A DNA stretch of 64,000 nucleotides from Xanthocytophaga agilis (GTDB taxonomy: Bacteria; Bacteroidota; Bacteroidia; Cytophagales; 172606-1): NCBI RefSeq assembly GCF_030068605.1, contig NZ_JASJOU010000018.1:62001-126000 (forward strand), read 5' to 3'. Shown piece after piece: positions 17,293-26,217 of this stretch; positions within the stretch are counted from its first letter, which is position 1; each line of letters starts with the position of its first letter. The notes under the pieces are model-generated. The model did no database searches, was not told where the DNA came from, and saw only the letters and a program-made list of their open reading frames with translations. The translations under genes and the position numbers were made by a program.

Positions 17293-20200
17293 TTAAAAGG
17301 AAACACTGGCTCCGATAGTAAAGGTACGGGCCTGCGGATATTGCGCATAGTCCACGTTCTGCTGGGCAAATTGTCCCTGCGAACGGTTTCCATCAGCAAA
17401 GCCCAGTTCCGGATTCATACCCGAATAAGGGGTAATGGTAAAGATATTCTGACCAGTTACATAGATCCTCGCCTGAGAAATATGCAGCAGATCCAGAATG
17501 GCCTTTGGAAGAGTATACCCGAGTGAAATATTTTTTAGCCGCAAAAACGAACCATTTTCTACAAACAGATCAGATGTCCGGTAGTTCAGGTTATCACGTT
17601 TGGTACTCATACGGGGAATAGAGTTGCTGGTACCTTCCCCATGCCAGCGATTGATTGTTTCCACATACATATTAAACGGATAAGTAGGATCAATTCCCTG
17701 CATCCTGTCGGCATTGTAAATCTGTGCGCCACCCACTCCCAGAAAGAAAAGTGTCAGATCAAAGCCTTTGTAGCTTAGACTCGCATTGAGGCCATAGTTT
17801 ACCTTCGGTTGTGGATTGCCAATAATGGTGCGGTCCCTATCATCAATAATGCCATCTGCATTCTGGTCCACAAACCGTACATCACCTGGTTGAATTAGTT
17901 CCTGTTCCCGCCGATTATCATTGGCAATACTGGGATCATTGTCAATTTCAGATTGATTCTGATAGAGCCCGTTTGTTTTCCAGCCATAAAAGGTACCATA
18001 GGGATGTCCTTCATAGCTACGGGTGATTTCCTGGCCTGTTCTGCCATAGGTTTGTGCAGAAAGGAAGTTCCCGTTAAAAAGGCGGGTCAGCTCATTTTTG
18101 ATAAAGGAAGCATTGCCACTTAATGAATAACTAAGCTCTCCGACCTTACCACGATATACCAGTTCGAGTTCCAGACCCAGATTACGCAACTGGCCTACGT
18201 TCTGATCCGGGATAGTCGCTCTACCATTGGATCCTAATGAAGGAGGAGGCAGAAGCATTTTCTTGGTATCTTTGATAAAATAGTTTACTGTAGCTAAAAG
18301 GCGATTTTGCAGAAATCCGGCTTCTAATCCAACGTTTGTCATTTCAGCCGTTTCCCAGCCAATATTAGGGTTCGGAATCCGGCTTTGAGCAGCACCTGTT
18401 GTGTTCTGTCCCCCAAATGAATAGCGGTAGCCTGAAGTAATCAGCGCCAGGTATTGCAACGCATCCACGGCCTGATTACCTAATTGCCCCCATCCTCCGG
18501 TGATTTTGAGGTTACTAATGGTCGAGGTCAGGTTCTGAAAAAAGGGTTCACTCGAAATACGCCATCCCAGTGAGAAAGCAGGAAAGTACCCCCACTTTTT
18601 TCCTTTGGCAAATTTGGAAGATCCATCTGCCCGGAAGGTAACTGTTGCCAGATAGCGATCTTTAAATGCATAATTACCTCTGGCAAAGACAGATTGCAAT
18701 GCATCATAATCGCGTGTTCCATAAACTTCTGTAATTGCCTGGGCGGCACGCAGATAGCGCATATCAGGTGATTCATCCAGAAAGTCTTTGCCTTGTGAGC
18801 GGTTATAGACATCATTAAACGTCTGTGAGGTATACCCACCTACCAGAGAGAGTGTATGGGAAGCAAGCTGTTTGTCAAACGAAAGAAAATATTCCTGCAA
18901 AAAGGCATAGTATTTTTCATTGCTGACTGTGAGCGAATTGCGCGAGTTTGTACGAATCTGATCATTGACAATAATGTTAAATTCACGTTTGTCAGTAATG
19001 GTACCATCCAGGGCAAAGTTGGCTTTGGCTTTCAGGCCTGGTAATAGCTCAAACTCTCCGTTTATACTTCCCAGAATGCGGTTGCGAACAGAATTTTTGT
19101 CCTGTGTATCTATGGTAAAGACAGGATTGTTAATATCGCCAAATTCCGAGCTGATCTGAGAGGTACTATAACTTCCATCCGCTTTTTCTACAGGTAGACC
19201 CGGATGGAAACGGATGGCACTCCATAACAATCCATCCTGGGCTGATAAGGTATTAGGCGCATTGTCTTTCTGGTTGGTAAACTGCAGACTCTGGCCAATT
19301 TTAAACCGATCGCTGATCTTGTGATCGGAGTTGATACGGAAGGTATAGCGGGTATAGTAGGATTTGCGAATCATCCCTTGTTCATCATAATATCCTCCGG
19401 AAAGAAAAAACGAAGATTTCTCTCCTCCTCCGGCCATAGACAGATCAACATTGGAGGTAGTACCCTGTTGCAGGATCTCTGTCTGCCAGTTGGTTTGCTG
19501 CGTCTGATAGGCAGCATTCTCCCAGATTGGATTAATAGCTAATCCGTCGTTGGTATATCGCTCCCGCTTTAACTGAGCCAGTGTAGGGGCATCCAGCACA
19601 TCAATTGTCTTGATACGGTTGGATATACCCGAATACCCATTGAGTGTAAAACGGAGTTTTTGTCCTGTTTTGCCCCGCTTGGTTGTAATAATAACTACTC
19701 CGTTTGCAGCACGGGTCCCATAGATAGCCGAAGAAGAGGCATCTTTGAGGATATCCATCGATTCAATGTCGTTGGGGTTAACGTCATTCATGCTGCCGGC
19801 AGGGACTCCGTCGATGATAATCAGCGGATCAGCATTGTTAACTGTTCCTATGCCTCTGATGCGTATAGAGCCCGCATTACCCGGAGCGCCCCCGTTGCGG
19901 ATAACATTCACGCCAGCTGCTCGCCCCTGAAGGGCCTGTTGTGCTCCACCGGATGGAAGATTTTCAATCTCAGTACCTTTGACAGCCGAAATAGCGCCTG
20001 TTACATCTTTTTTCTCCTGAGTCCCATAACCTACTACCACTGCTTCTGTCAGTGTTTGTATGTCTTCAACCAGATTAATGTCTATACTTGTTTGGCTCCC
20101 AACTGTGACTTCCTCCTTCAGATATCCCACAGCTGTAAAAACAAGAATAGTTTCCGGACCTTCAACCTGTATGGAATAATTGCCATTGACATCGGTAGAA

Positions 20201-20484
20201 ACGCCTGTGGTGGAGCCTTTGACAAGCACGGTCACACCGGGTAAACCTTGTCCATCACTTCCTCTAACTTTCCCTTTGATGGGGATATCAACGATTGGAA
20301 TATCAACAATTGGAATATCAACTGGCCACTCCACTACATGTATAAGAGTGATATCACTCAGAATAGACTGTGGTGCCGTATGATTTGCCAGAGCTGACTG
20401 GATGGGGAAGGCCTGAATTGCCAGCCCGGACAACAGAAAAAAACAAAACGACTTCCTCCAAAAAATTCGTAAGGATTTGATCAT
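17293..20484 (-). CDS. SusC/RagA-family TonB-linked outer membrane receptor
   Basis: 1063 residues. A signal peptide is followed by an unusual short linker containing three DIPIV/DIPI repeats, encoded by a 15-bp tandem repeat. Then comes the carboxypeptidase-like regulatory domain (KGKVRGSDGQGLPGVTVLVK, about residues 75-150) and the plug with the SusC signature VVVGYGTQEKKDVTGAISAV, GSIRIRGIGTVNNADPLII and DASSSAIYGTRAANGVVIIT. The 22-strand barrel ends with an aromatic-type C terminus (TIGASVSF). It imports the nutrient captured by SusD using TonB energy. It is the first gene of the susCD operon. No anti-sigma or ECF pair is adjacent, so its regulation is not evident. Confidence 0.95.
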   Translation of the reverse strand: MIKSLRIFWRKSFCFFLLSGLAIQAFPIQSALANHTAPQSILSDITLIHVVEWPVDIPIVDIPIVDIPIKGKVRGSDGQGLPGVTVLVKGSTTGVSTDVNGNYSIQVEGPETILVFTAVGYLKEEVTVGSQTSIDINLVEDIQTLTEAVVVGYGTQEKKDVTGAISAVKGTEIENLPSGGAQQALQGRAAGVNVIRNGGAPGNAGSIRIRGIGTVNNADPLIIIDGVPAGSMNDVNPNDIESMDILKDASSSAIYGTRAANGVVIITTKRGKTGQKLRFTLNGYSGISNRIKTIDVLDAPTLAQLKRERYTNDGLAINPIWENAAYQTQQTNWQTEILQQGTTSNVDLSMAGGGEKSSFFLSGGYYDEQGMIRKSYYTRYTFRINSDHKISDRFKIGQSLQFTNQKDNAPNTLSAQDGLLWSAIRFHPGLPVEKADGSYSTSQISSEFGDINNPVFTIDTQDKNSVRNRILGSINGEFELLPGLKAKANFALDGTITDKREFNIIVNDQIRTNSRNSLTVSNEKYYAFLQEYFLSFDKQLASHTLSLVGGYTSQTFNDVYNRSQGKDFLDESPDMRYLRAAQAITEVYGTRDYDALQSVFARGNYAFKDRYLATVTFRADGSSKFAKGKKWGYFPAFSLGWRISSEPFFQNLTSTISNLKITGGWGQLGNQAVDALQYLALITSGYRYSFGGQNTTGAAQSRIPNPNIGWETAEMTNVGLEAGFLQNRLLATVNYFIKDTKKMLLPPPSLGSNGRATIPDQNVGQLRNLGLELELVYRGKVGELSYSLSGNASFIKNELTRLFNGNFLSAQTYGRTGQEITRSYEGHPYGTFYGWKTNGLYQNQSEIDNDPSIANDNRREQELIQPGDVRFVDQNADGIIDDRDRTIIGNPQPKVNYGLNASLSYKGFDLTLFFLGVGGAQIYNADRMQGIDPTYPFNMYVETINRWHGEGTSNSIPRMSTKRDNLNYRTSDLFVENGSFLRLKNISLGYTLPKAILDLLHISQARIYVTGQNIFTITPYSGMNPELGFADGNRSQGQFAQQNVDYAQYPQARTFTIGASVSF
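20285..20322. repeat. 15-bp tandem repeat inside susC (two full copies and a partial third)
   Basis: Plus-strand units ATATCAACGATTGGA, ATATCAACAATTGGA and a partial ATATCAAC lie in tandem. On the coding strand they encode DIPIV-DIPIV-DIPI in the linker before the regulatory domain. The unit is five codons, so copy number can change without breaking the frame. Confidence 0.8.
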
Positions 20485-21553
20485 AGACAGACTAGTTGAT
20501 GTGTAAAACAGGATTAGACATAGACAAGCTTGGGGATTTATTGACAGAGTAAAGAATTGTATTGCTACTTATTTGTTAATTCCCTGTAAGCTAATTTTTT
20601 CTGCACCTACCCATAAACATACTAACCAACCGTTAGTAAAGCCATCCTATTGTTCACGGATTTTGATTCGTTGTATGGGTCTTATCTTAATAAACTTTAT
20701 CAATCATATAGCTACTGATCTGGAGTAGAGAAAAGTCGCCTTATCTACCTATAACTTTGTAACAAATCCTGGCATTATAACTAACCTGTCTCCACATACA
20801 TGAAAGTCACATAATGGATGTTACAATGGATGCCTGACCGAGTAGCTCTCGGTATAGATTTCTCTTTTACTATTCCCTGTTTCTATAGGGCATCAAAACT
20901 GATTTTCTGAATACTTGGATTGGAACAGATAATTATTCACTAACACCTGGCTTATAGAAGCCTATGACTTACTATCATCTACAAATATTGCCTAAGACTT
21001 ATTATCATCTGGCTTATGCATCATCAATGTTTCACTGCTATTATCAGGTCACTGCAATCTATTGCTGTTTGGATCTTCGGGGTGCAATGACAGTAGGTAG
21101 TCGCCAGTATTACAGTATATTAGAGAAGAAAGATAGTATTTTTTTTCTGTGAGTCAAATATTCTTCCCACAAACTAAACTTCTTCCTTGCAAACTATCTT
21201 ATCAGCTTTTTTATTGTCTTCTCTGGACACAAATAATCCACTATCATTACATAGTTACAGGTCAATTATTGAAGTTATTGTAACGGGTAGTAAGGTATAC
21301 AGATTTGCAGAAAGACAGAAAAACAACCAATTAACAAATCTTTAAATCTGCTCTTTGGTTTTATCTGTTTTTTTAGAAGAACAATCTGTACCTACCTGTC
21401 TCCAATAAGAATACTATCACCTGTCAAGTAGTTTGTTAGCCATATTTGCACAATACTGATAGCCAAGCCCAATTCTTTCAGCATAATGCATCAAATGGAC
21501 AAAAGGTGTATAGTCAGTTAAAAATAATTTGGTTTAAGTTATATCTGAGAAAA
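20485..21553. other. Long AT-rich spacer upstream of susC
   Basis: About 1 kb without a convincing gene. It holds a 20-bp imperfect direct repeat (20961-20980 and 20991-21010, CCTATGACTTACTATCATCT type), a short duplicated CTTCC-CAAACTA motif near 21175-21200, and presumably the susC promoter next to 20485. A 62-codon plus-strand frame at 20964-21152 runs through the repeat and is not protein-like. Confidence 0.5.
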
Positions 21554-21607
21554 GATATAGTTGAGAGATAGGATATAGTTGAGAGATAGGATATAGTTGA
21601 GAGATAT
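21554..21607. repeat. 18-bp tandem repeat, three copies, downstream of the OmpR-type regulator
   Basis: The unit GATATAGTTGAGAGATAG occurs at 21554-21571, 21572-21589 and 21590-21607, the last copy differing at its final base. It lies about 60 bp past the stop of the minus-strand response regulator. Translation of the minus strand gives LSTISY repeats, but I do not think it is coding. Confidence 0.9.
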
Positions 21608-21664
21608 AAAGCAGACAGGTAATAGATCAGGAGCCTAATTGCGCGGATACTCATTACTTTGGTA

Positions 21665-22381
21665 TTAGTTATTTTCGGGTTCAGGATCAAATTTATAACC
21701 AATTCCTTTTATGGTTTTAATGTAATCGACCTGTATACGTTCCCGGATTTTCCGAATGTGCACATCTACTGTACGTGGAGTAATATGCGTACCTGTCCCC
21801 CAAACATAGGTTAACAACTGTTCACGCGTAAATAGCATCCCCTTATGTTGAGCTAAGAAATGCAATAGTTCAAATTCTTTTTTCGGTAACTGGACGACAT
21901 TAGTATGATAAGTAATGGTATAGCTGTGACTATCAATTTTCAGATCAGCTATGTGCAACTCACTTGTTATTTGCTCCTGTGCGCTTTTATGCTTGAATAA
22001 AGCTTTCAAACGACTCACGAGCGCTCGTGGTTTAATGGGTTTTACCACATAATCATCTGCGCCAATGTCAAACGCAGCTACCTCAGCATATTCTTCTATA
22101 CGGGCTGTTAAATAAACCAAAAGGGTATCTTCAAGTGTGGGTATTTGTTTGAGGAGATGTCCGGCTTCAATTCCATCCATGATAGGCATCGAAATATCAA
22201 GCAGGATCAGATCCGGAAGAAAGGACTGTGCCAGTGGAATCGCCGTTGAACCATCCCAGGTAGTTTTGACCTGGTAGCCTTCCTTACTTAACGTATATTC
22301 AAGCAGTTCAGTAATTTCTTCATTATCATCCACCGCAAGTACTTTGTACCCTTTTGGTGTAATCTTTGACTGATTCATCAA
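21665..22381 (-). CDS. OmpR/PhoB-family response regulator (orphan)
   Basis: 238 residues. The receiver domain (about 12-125) has the acidic pair in LAVDDNEE, the phospho-acceptor Asp62 in LLDISMPIMDG, Thr in LVYLTAR and Lys in DDYVVKPIKP. The C-terminal winged helix (about 140-232) has the PhoB pattern: LPKKEFELLHFLAQHKGMLF, TREQLLTYVWG, TVDVHIRKIRERI, IKTIKGIGYKF. It resembles the Bacteroidota RprY-type regulators. No histidine kinase is adjacent, so the partner is elsewhere. A TAAATTTG box on the minus strand (22413-22406) lies about 25 bp before the start and fits the -7 element of Bacteroidota promoters. Confidence 0.93.
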   Translation of the reverse strand: MMNQSKITPKGYKVLAVDDNEEITELLEYTLSKEGYQVKTTWDGSTAIPLAQSFLPDLILLDISMPIMDGIEAGHLLKQIPTLEDTLLVYLTARIEEYAEVAAFDIGADDYVVKPIKPRALVSRLKALFKHKSAQEQITSELHIADLKIDSHSYTITYHTNVVQLPKKEFELLHFLAQHKGMLFTREQLLTYVWGTGTHITPRTVDVHIRKIRERIQVDYIKTIKGIGYKFDPEPENN

Positions 22382-22554
22382 GTAAAAAGGTTCAAGTGGT
22401 CAGCCAAATTTAGAAACTATGATCCAAATTTGTTCTAAAAGCCTGAACTTGTTGTGATTTTTTATTGGGATTACATACCTATTAAATAATTTATATCAGA
22501 AAGTATCTATATCAGTAAATGGTTTCCCTGTAACAGGTTTCACTTTTGAATAAA

Positions 22555-23205
22555 TTAAGCATCTTCCCACACATCGGTAAACAAAAGGTCAAATATAGTA
22601 GCTTCATGCATTTCTCTCCGTTGTGTTCCTATTTGTAATACCCGATAATGTAATAATTCCGTTGGAAATAATTGCAGTCTGGGAAGGAATTTCGGATAAG
22701 CCTCAAGAATTTGGTCAACTATGGGAGCTATTGCAGAAGGAGACTGATTCCAATAACGTTCAAATGGCGGTGGAGGGGGTGGATTTCGATACAATTCTTC
22801 TAACATCGCATCCGTCATGGGTGGGTGTTCTTCATGAACAGTTTCTGGTTTATGCTTCTTTTCATTGATGTAGTAAGCATGGTAAGGCATTAGATTACTA
22901 TAATGAAATACTACAGTATAATCGTTTCCTGACATATTCCAGAATGAAATAATCACTTTATAACAGGAACAAATACTTGGGGTATAATTACGATCTTGAA
23001 CAAATGAATTTGGATAGGTCTCACTTATATAGTTGAGAAAATCCTCCCAATTTGCTTTAGATCCTTCATATTTTTTATGAGTCAAAGTTTGGTTTAGAAT
23101 TTCCAAAGAGGTCTCATAATTAATGCTCCAGGGAGAGATATTTCTTGGGTAGAAATGATAAAGTGTGGTAATTATTTCATTGATGAAATGACCTGTAATT
23201 TTCAT
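22555..23205 (-). CDS. Hypothetical protein, 216 residues
   Basis: A cytoplasmic protein with no signal peptide or membrane helix. It is rich in aromatic residues (HFYPRNISPWSINYET, YTVVFHYSNLMPYHAYYINE) and has a run of six prolines (NPPPPPPFERYW) near residue 145. I do not recognise a domain. The overall look (about 200 residues, aromatic-rich, single gene) resembles immunity or uncharacterised housekeeping proteins in this phylum, which is only a guess. The frame and composition support a real gene. Confidence 0.6.
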   Translation of the reverse strand: MKITGHFINEIITTLYHFYPRNISPWSINYETSLEILNQTLTHKKYEGSKANWEDFLNYISETYPNSFVQDRNYTPSICSCYKVIISFWNMSGNDYTVVFHYSNLMPYHAYYINEKKHKPETVHEEHPPMTDAMLEELYRNPPPPPPFERYWNQSPSAIAPIVDQILEAYPKFLPRLQLFPTELLHYRVLQIGTQRREMHEATIFDLLFTDVWEDA

Positions 23206-23535
23206 TGTAGCACATTTATCAGTAAGATGTAAAAACTAATTAAAGGCAAATTGATCTGCAATAAAATCATCCGTCTGTAAATAAACTCTTTTATGGCTAT
23301 TCACTGTAAATTACATCTTATATAATTATTAAATATGTCTATAAATTAGCTACAATTAGTTAATGTGTAAGATACTTTTAGAGGATGATTGAAATAAAAG
23401 TGACTTAATTTATTTATATCACAAAGATCTTTCATACAGGTATTCTGAATGTAGCCTATCTGTAGAAAGTAGAAATAAGCAAGTTTGTACAGGTATGTGT
23501 TAATGTGCAGGTATGTGATAAAATGAAAGAATGAC

Positions 23536-23598
23536 TAAGCCATTGAAAAAGAGTGTTCACAAAGCAACTTTGCTTAAAAACTGATTTCCAATGGCTTA
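23536..23598. other. Nested hairpin between the Tat-SDR and hypothetical genes
   Basis: Outer arms TAAGCCATTG (23536-23545) and CAATGGCTTA (23589-23598) pair perfectly. An inner AAGCAA/TTGCTT hairpin lies near 23562-23576. It sits about 90 bp past the SDR stop (minus strand) and may end that transcript or form a small structured RNA. The remainder of 23206-23686 shows nothing else. Confidence 0.45.
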
Positions 23599-23686
23599 CA
23601 CAAAAAAGATAAATATATGTATATCACAGTAAATGGTTGGTTAATTGTTTTTAATCCAGTCAACCATTCACTGATTATCCCTATCG

Positions 23687-24685
23687 CTAAGGGAGTCCTC
23701 CTCCACCGGCTGCACCATAGATTTGTCCGGTAGCATAAGTGGCATCACTGGCAGCCAGTTGTACATAAATCGAAGCCAGCTCGGCGGGCTGACCTGGTCT
23801 GCCCATTGGTGTATCCCCTCCAAACTTCTGAAGCTTCTCCTGGGTAGCTCCACCACTCACCTGCAAAGGTGTCCAGATAGGACCCGGTGCTACTCCATTC
23901 ACACGAATGCCCTTTGGACTGAGTTGTTTTGCCAGTGAACGAACAAAATTGGTAGTAGCCGCCTTGGTCTGTGCATAATCATATAAGTCTGCAGAAGGGT
24001 TGGTAGCTTGTTCTGAGGAAGTGCCAATGATAACTGATCCGGGTTTGAGATGAGGCAAGGCTGCTTTAATGATCCAGAAGGGAGCATAGATATTGGTTTT
24101 CATCGTCCAGTCAAACTGTTCAGTGGATATATCCAGAATAGATGCCACTGCTTGCTGGCGGGCGGCATTGCTCACTACAATATCCAGACCGCCCAAGCCA
24201 TTGACTGCCTCATTTACCAGTTTTTTGCAAAAAGCTTCCTCACGAAGATCTCCTGGAATAGCAATGGCTTTGCGGCCTTCTTTTTTGATCAAAGCAATTA
24301 CTTCCTGGGCATCAGCCTCTTCAGAGGGCAGATAATTGATAGCCACATCGGCTCCTTCGCGCGCATATGCAATAGCGGCTGCCCTGCCCATTCCTGAATC
24401 GCCACCTGTAATAAGAGCCTTACGGCCTTTCAGACGACCAGAACCTTTGTAGCTCGCTTCTCCATGGTCTGGCTTGGGGTCCATTTTGCTGGCTAGCCCT
24501 GGCCAGGGTTGTGTCTGTGATTTGAAAGGAGGCCTGGGATACTTCTGGATCGGATCTTCCAGTTGAGCAGTCGACTCTGTATGAGGCATTTGGCCAACTG
24601 CCAATCCGGGTGTCATGGCAGTGGCCAAACCGGCACCTAAACCACTGATGGCCTTGCGCCGGGTAATCATTTCTAATTTTTTCAT
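23687..24685 (-). CDS. Tat-exported short-chain dehydrogenase/reductase
   Basis: 332 residues. The N terminus ITRRKAISGLGAGLATAM (twin Arg at 9-10, then a mild hydrophobic stretch) is a Tat signal, so the folded protein is probably exported to the periplasm. A proline-rich linker follows (KYPRPPFKSQTQPWPG). The SDR domain starts near residue 84: nucleotide loop TGGDSGMG at 93-100, SNAA in place of NNAG at 172-175, and the catalytic YxxxK as Tyr237/Lys241 (YAQTK). The end, GQIYGAAGGGGLP, is unlike the usual DGG motif but matches the long-N-terminus SDR group (YghA-like, often annotated glucose/ribitol dehydrogenase). The gene stands alone. The substrate is unknown. Confidence 0.85.
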   Translation of the reverse strand: MKKLEMITRRKAISGLGAGLATAMTPGLAVGQMPHTESTAQLEDPIQKYPRPPFKSQTQPWPGLASKMDPKPDHGEASYKGSGRLKGRKALITGGDSGMGRAAAIAYAREGADVAINYLPSEEADAQEVIALIKKEGRKAIAIPGDLREEAFCKKLVNEAVNGLGGLDIVVSNAARQQAVASILDISTEQFDWTMKTNIYAPFWIIKAALPHLKPGSVIIGTSSEQATNPSADLYDYAQTKAATTNFVRSLAKQLSPKGIRVNGVAPGPIWTPLQVSGGATQEKLQKFGGDTPMGRPGQPAELASIYVQLAASDATYATGQIYGAAGGGGLP

Positions 24686-25098
24686 AGATTGCTGTTTGTT
24701 TTATTTTTTTATAAATAATATATTCTCTAAAACATGTTCATAAATACTACGTTTGCCTCTTCTTATGAAGCAGAAGCGTTGAGAGAAGAACTACGTTTTC
24801 ACATTAAGACGTTCCTAAAGCGTATGATCATTCTACAGCCACTAAAGGGCACTAACATCTTATTAAAGTAATAGGGATAAAGTGGTAACATGTAAACACG
24901 TTAGTATAGCATCGAGATTTAATGTAGTATCGAGTTAGTGTGTAAGTTGAAAACACTGTGCCCTGAGTGGATGATTTTTGGGCTTGTAAGATGATGCGGA
25001 TAATTCTCTACTGCGGTGCATTATCTCTACAAACCTGATCATCAAATACATATACTTTTCTAAAGGGTTGATGTGTCTTACTAATATGGATCATACCT
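24686..25098. other. Spacer without a recognisable gene
   Basis: Upstream of the Tat-SDR gene. It is AT-rich and presumably holds that gene's promoter near 24690-24750; I see no coding frame or repeat. Confidence 0.45.
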
Positions 25099-25386
25099 AT
25101 GATCCATATTAAGTATGAAGGATTGAGATTCTGTATTAATAATTCCTTATTAACAATTAGTGAGAATAACTCAAGCAGGTGGAATTCAGCTAAACCGATT
25201 GCACAAGAGAATAAAAGGCTTCTAATAATGCTGGGTACAATCGGTATAGGAACTGTGGTTGTATCCATTTTTGGAAAAGAAAAAGTGCTGGGTTGGCTTG
25301 ATCAGGCGGCAGAGGTGAAAAACCAGCAAAGCCAAAAAATTAATAAACTCTATGAAAACAAAATTGCCTCCACAACTATCTCCTAA
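25099..25386 (+). CDS. Possible small membrane-anchored protein
   Basis: A 95-codon frame with one clear membrane helix (LLIMLGTIGIGTVVVSIFG, about residues 41-59) followed by a charged, helical tail (KEKVLGWLDQAAEVKNQQSQ). This one-helix plus coiled tail plan is protein-like and probably real; the first 25 residues may not be. Its end overlaps a possible next gene starting at 25352, as in an operon. The family is not recognised. Confidence 0.45.
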   Translation: MIHIKYEGLRFCINNSLLTISENNSSRWNSAKPIAQENKRLLIMLGTIGIGTVVVSIFGKEKVLGWLDQAAEVKNQQSQKINKLYENKIASTTIS

Positions 25387-25670
25387 AGAATGCCCGGTGA
25401 GCAATCAAGGCATCCATCGGTAAGCCGCCCATCTGTAGAAAGCAATTCATCCCCAATGATTATTCATCTGCTCTTGACAGTTGGGTTATATCAATTGGGT
25501 ACACCTGGCTGTTTACGCATCATTCCCTGCAGAACCACCCGCAGGATTTCCAGTGTGACGATCCCCAAACACCAAGAGGATATTTTGAGACTTTGGAAAT
25601 AGCTAGCCAATTTGTAGCCTATAATCACTATTTTATAAACACCATTAATCCAGAACTCAACTTACATTAA
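25352..25670 (+). pseudogene. Frameshifted small gene of unknown function
   Basis: An ATG at 25352 opens MKTKLPPQLSPKECPVSNQG IHR, then a TAA. From about 25415 the +1 frame continues in strongly protein-like fashion, KPPICRKQFIPNDYSSALDS, WVISIGYTWLFTHHSLQNHP, QDFQCDDPQTPRGYFETLEI, and ends ...NTINPELNLH with the stop at 25668-25670. That second frame has no start of its own. One single-base change near 25415-25425 would restore about 105 residues. The product is not recognised. The following bases to 26217 hold no gene that I can support. Confidence 0.5.
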
Positions 25671-26217
25671 AATGGACCTGGCTTCTTGTTTACATTTCTT
25701 GTTCCAATTTCCAGATCCAATCATCCAAAGATTCCCTTGGGTGATCGGAAAATGATACCAATCAACATCGTCCAATCAGCAACGTATTGTGGTTTAAAAA
25801 GTTGGCCGAATCCCGGATCTGATCGGCCTGCCTGAAGGACAGATGCTTACTCAGTTGTACATGATGACAAATAAGCCGGTTATGATCCATTATCACTTTT
25901 AACTTACAAGCTGTCAGAAAAACAAGTAAAAATGAACAACGATAACAAACTATATTCCATTTCTTATCATCGATAGGTGCATTCAGACTTGCATCATGTT
26001 TTGTTGTGTGTTTTTAATATGTGTGTTTTCAATAATTGATCGGTTAGAGGAAAATCTAAAGATTAGTCTACTGAGAATAAATAAATAAGAATAAATAAAA
26101 ATGAGTAGAAATTAACCATCAGTTTGAACGTTTCAGCACACAAACCTGGACGTTTCAACAAAACACACATTGCAAGCCTAAATTACCTTTGTACTATACC
26201 TTTTAAACAATACAGAT

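Noticed and set aside
20964-21152. 62-codon plus-strand frame in the susC upstream spacer
   Set aside because: Its sequence is generated by a local direct repeat and has no protein-like pattern (many Tyr, Cys and His).
21514-21702. Minus-strand frame with LSTISY repeats
   Set aside because: It only translates the 18-bp tandem repeat and overlaps the end of the response regulator.
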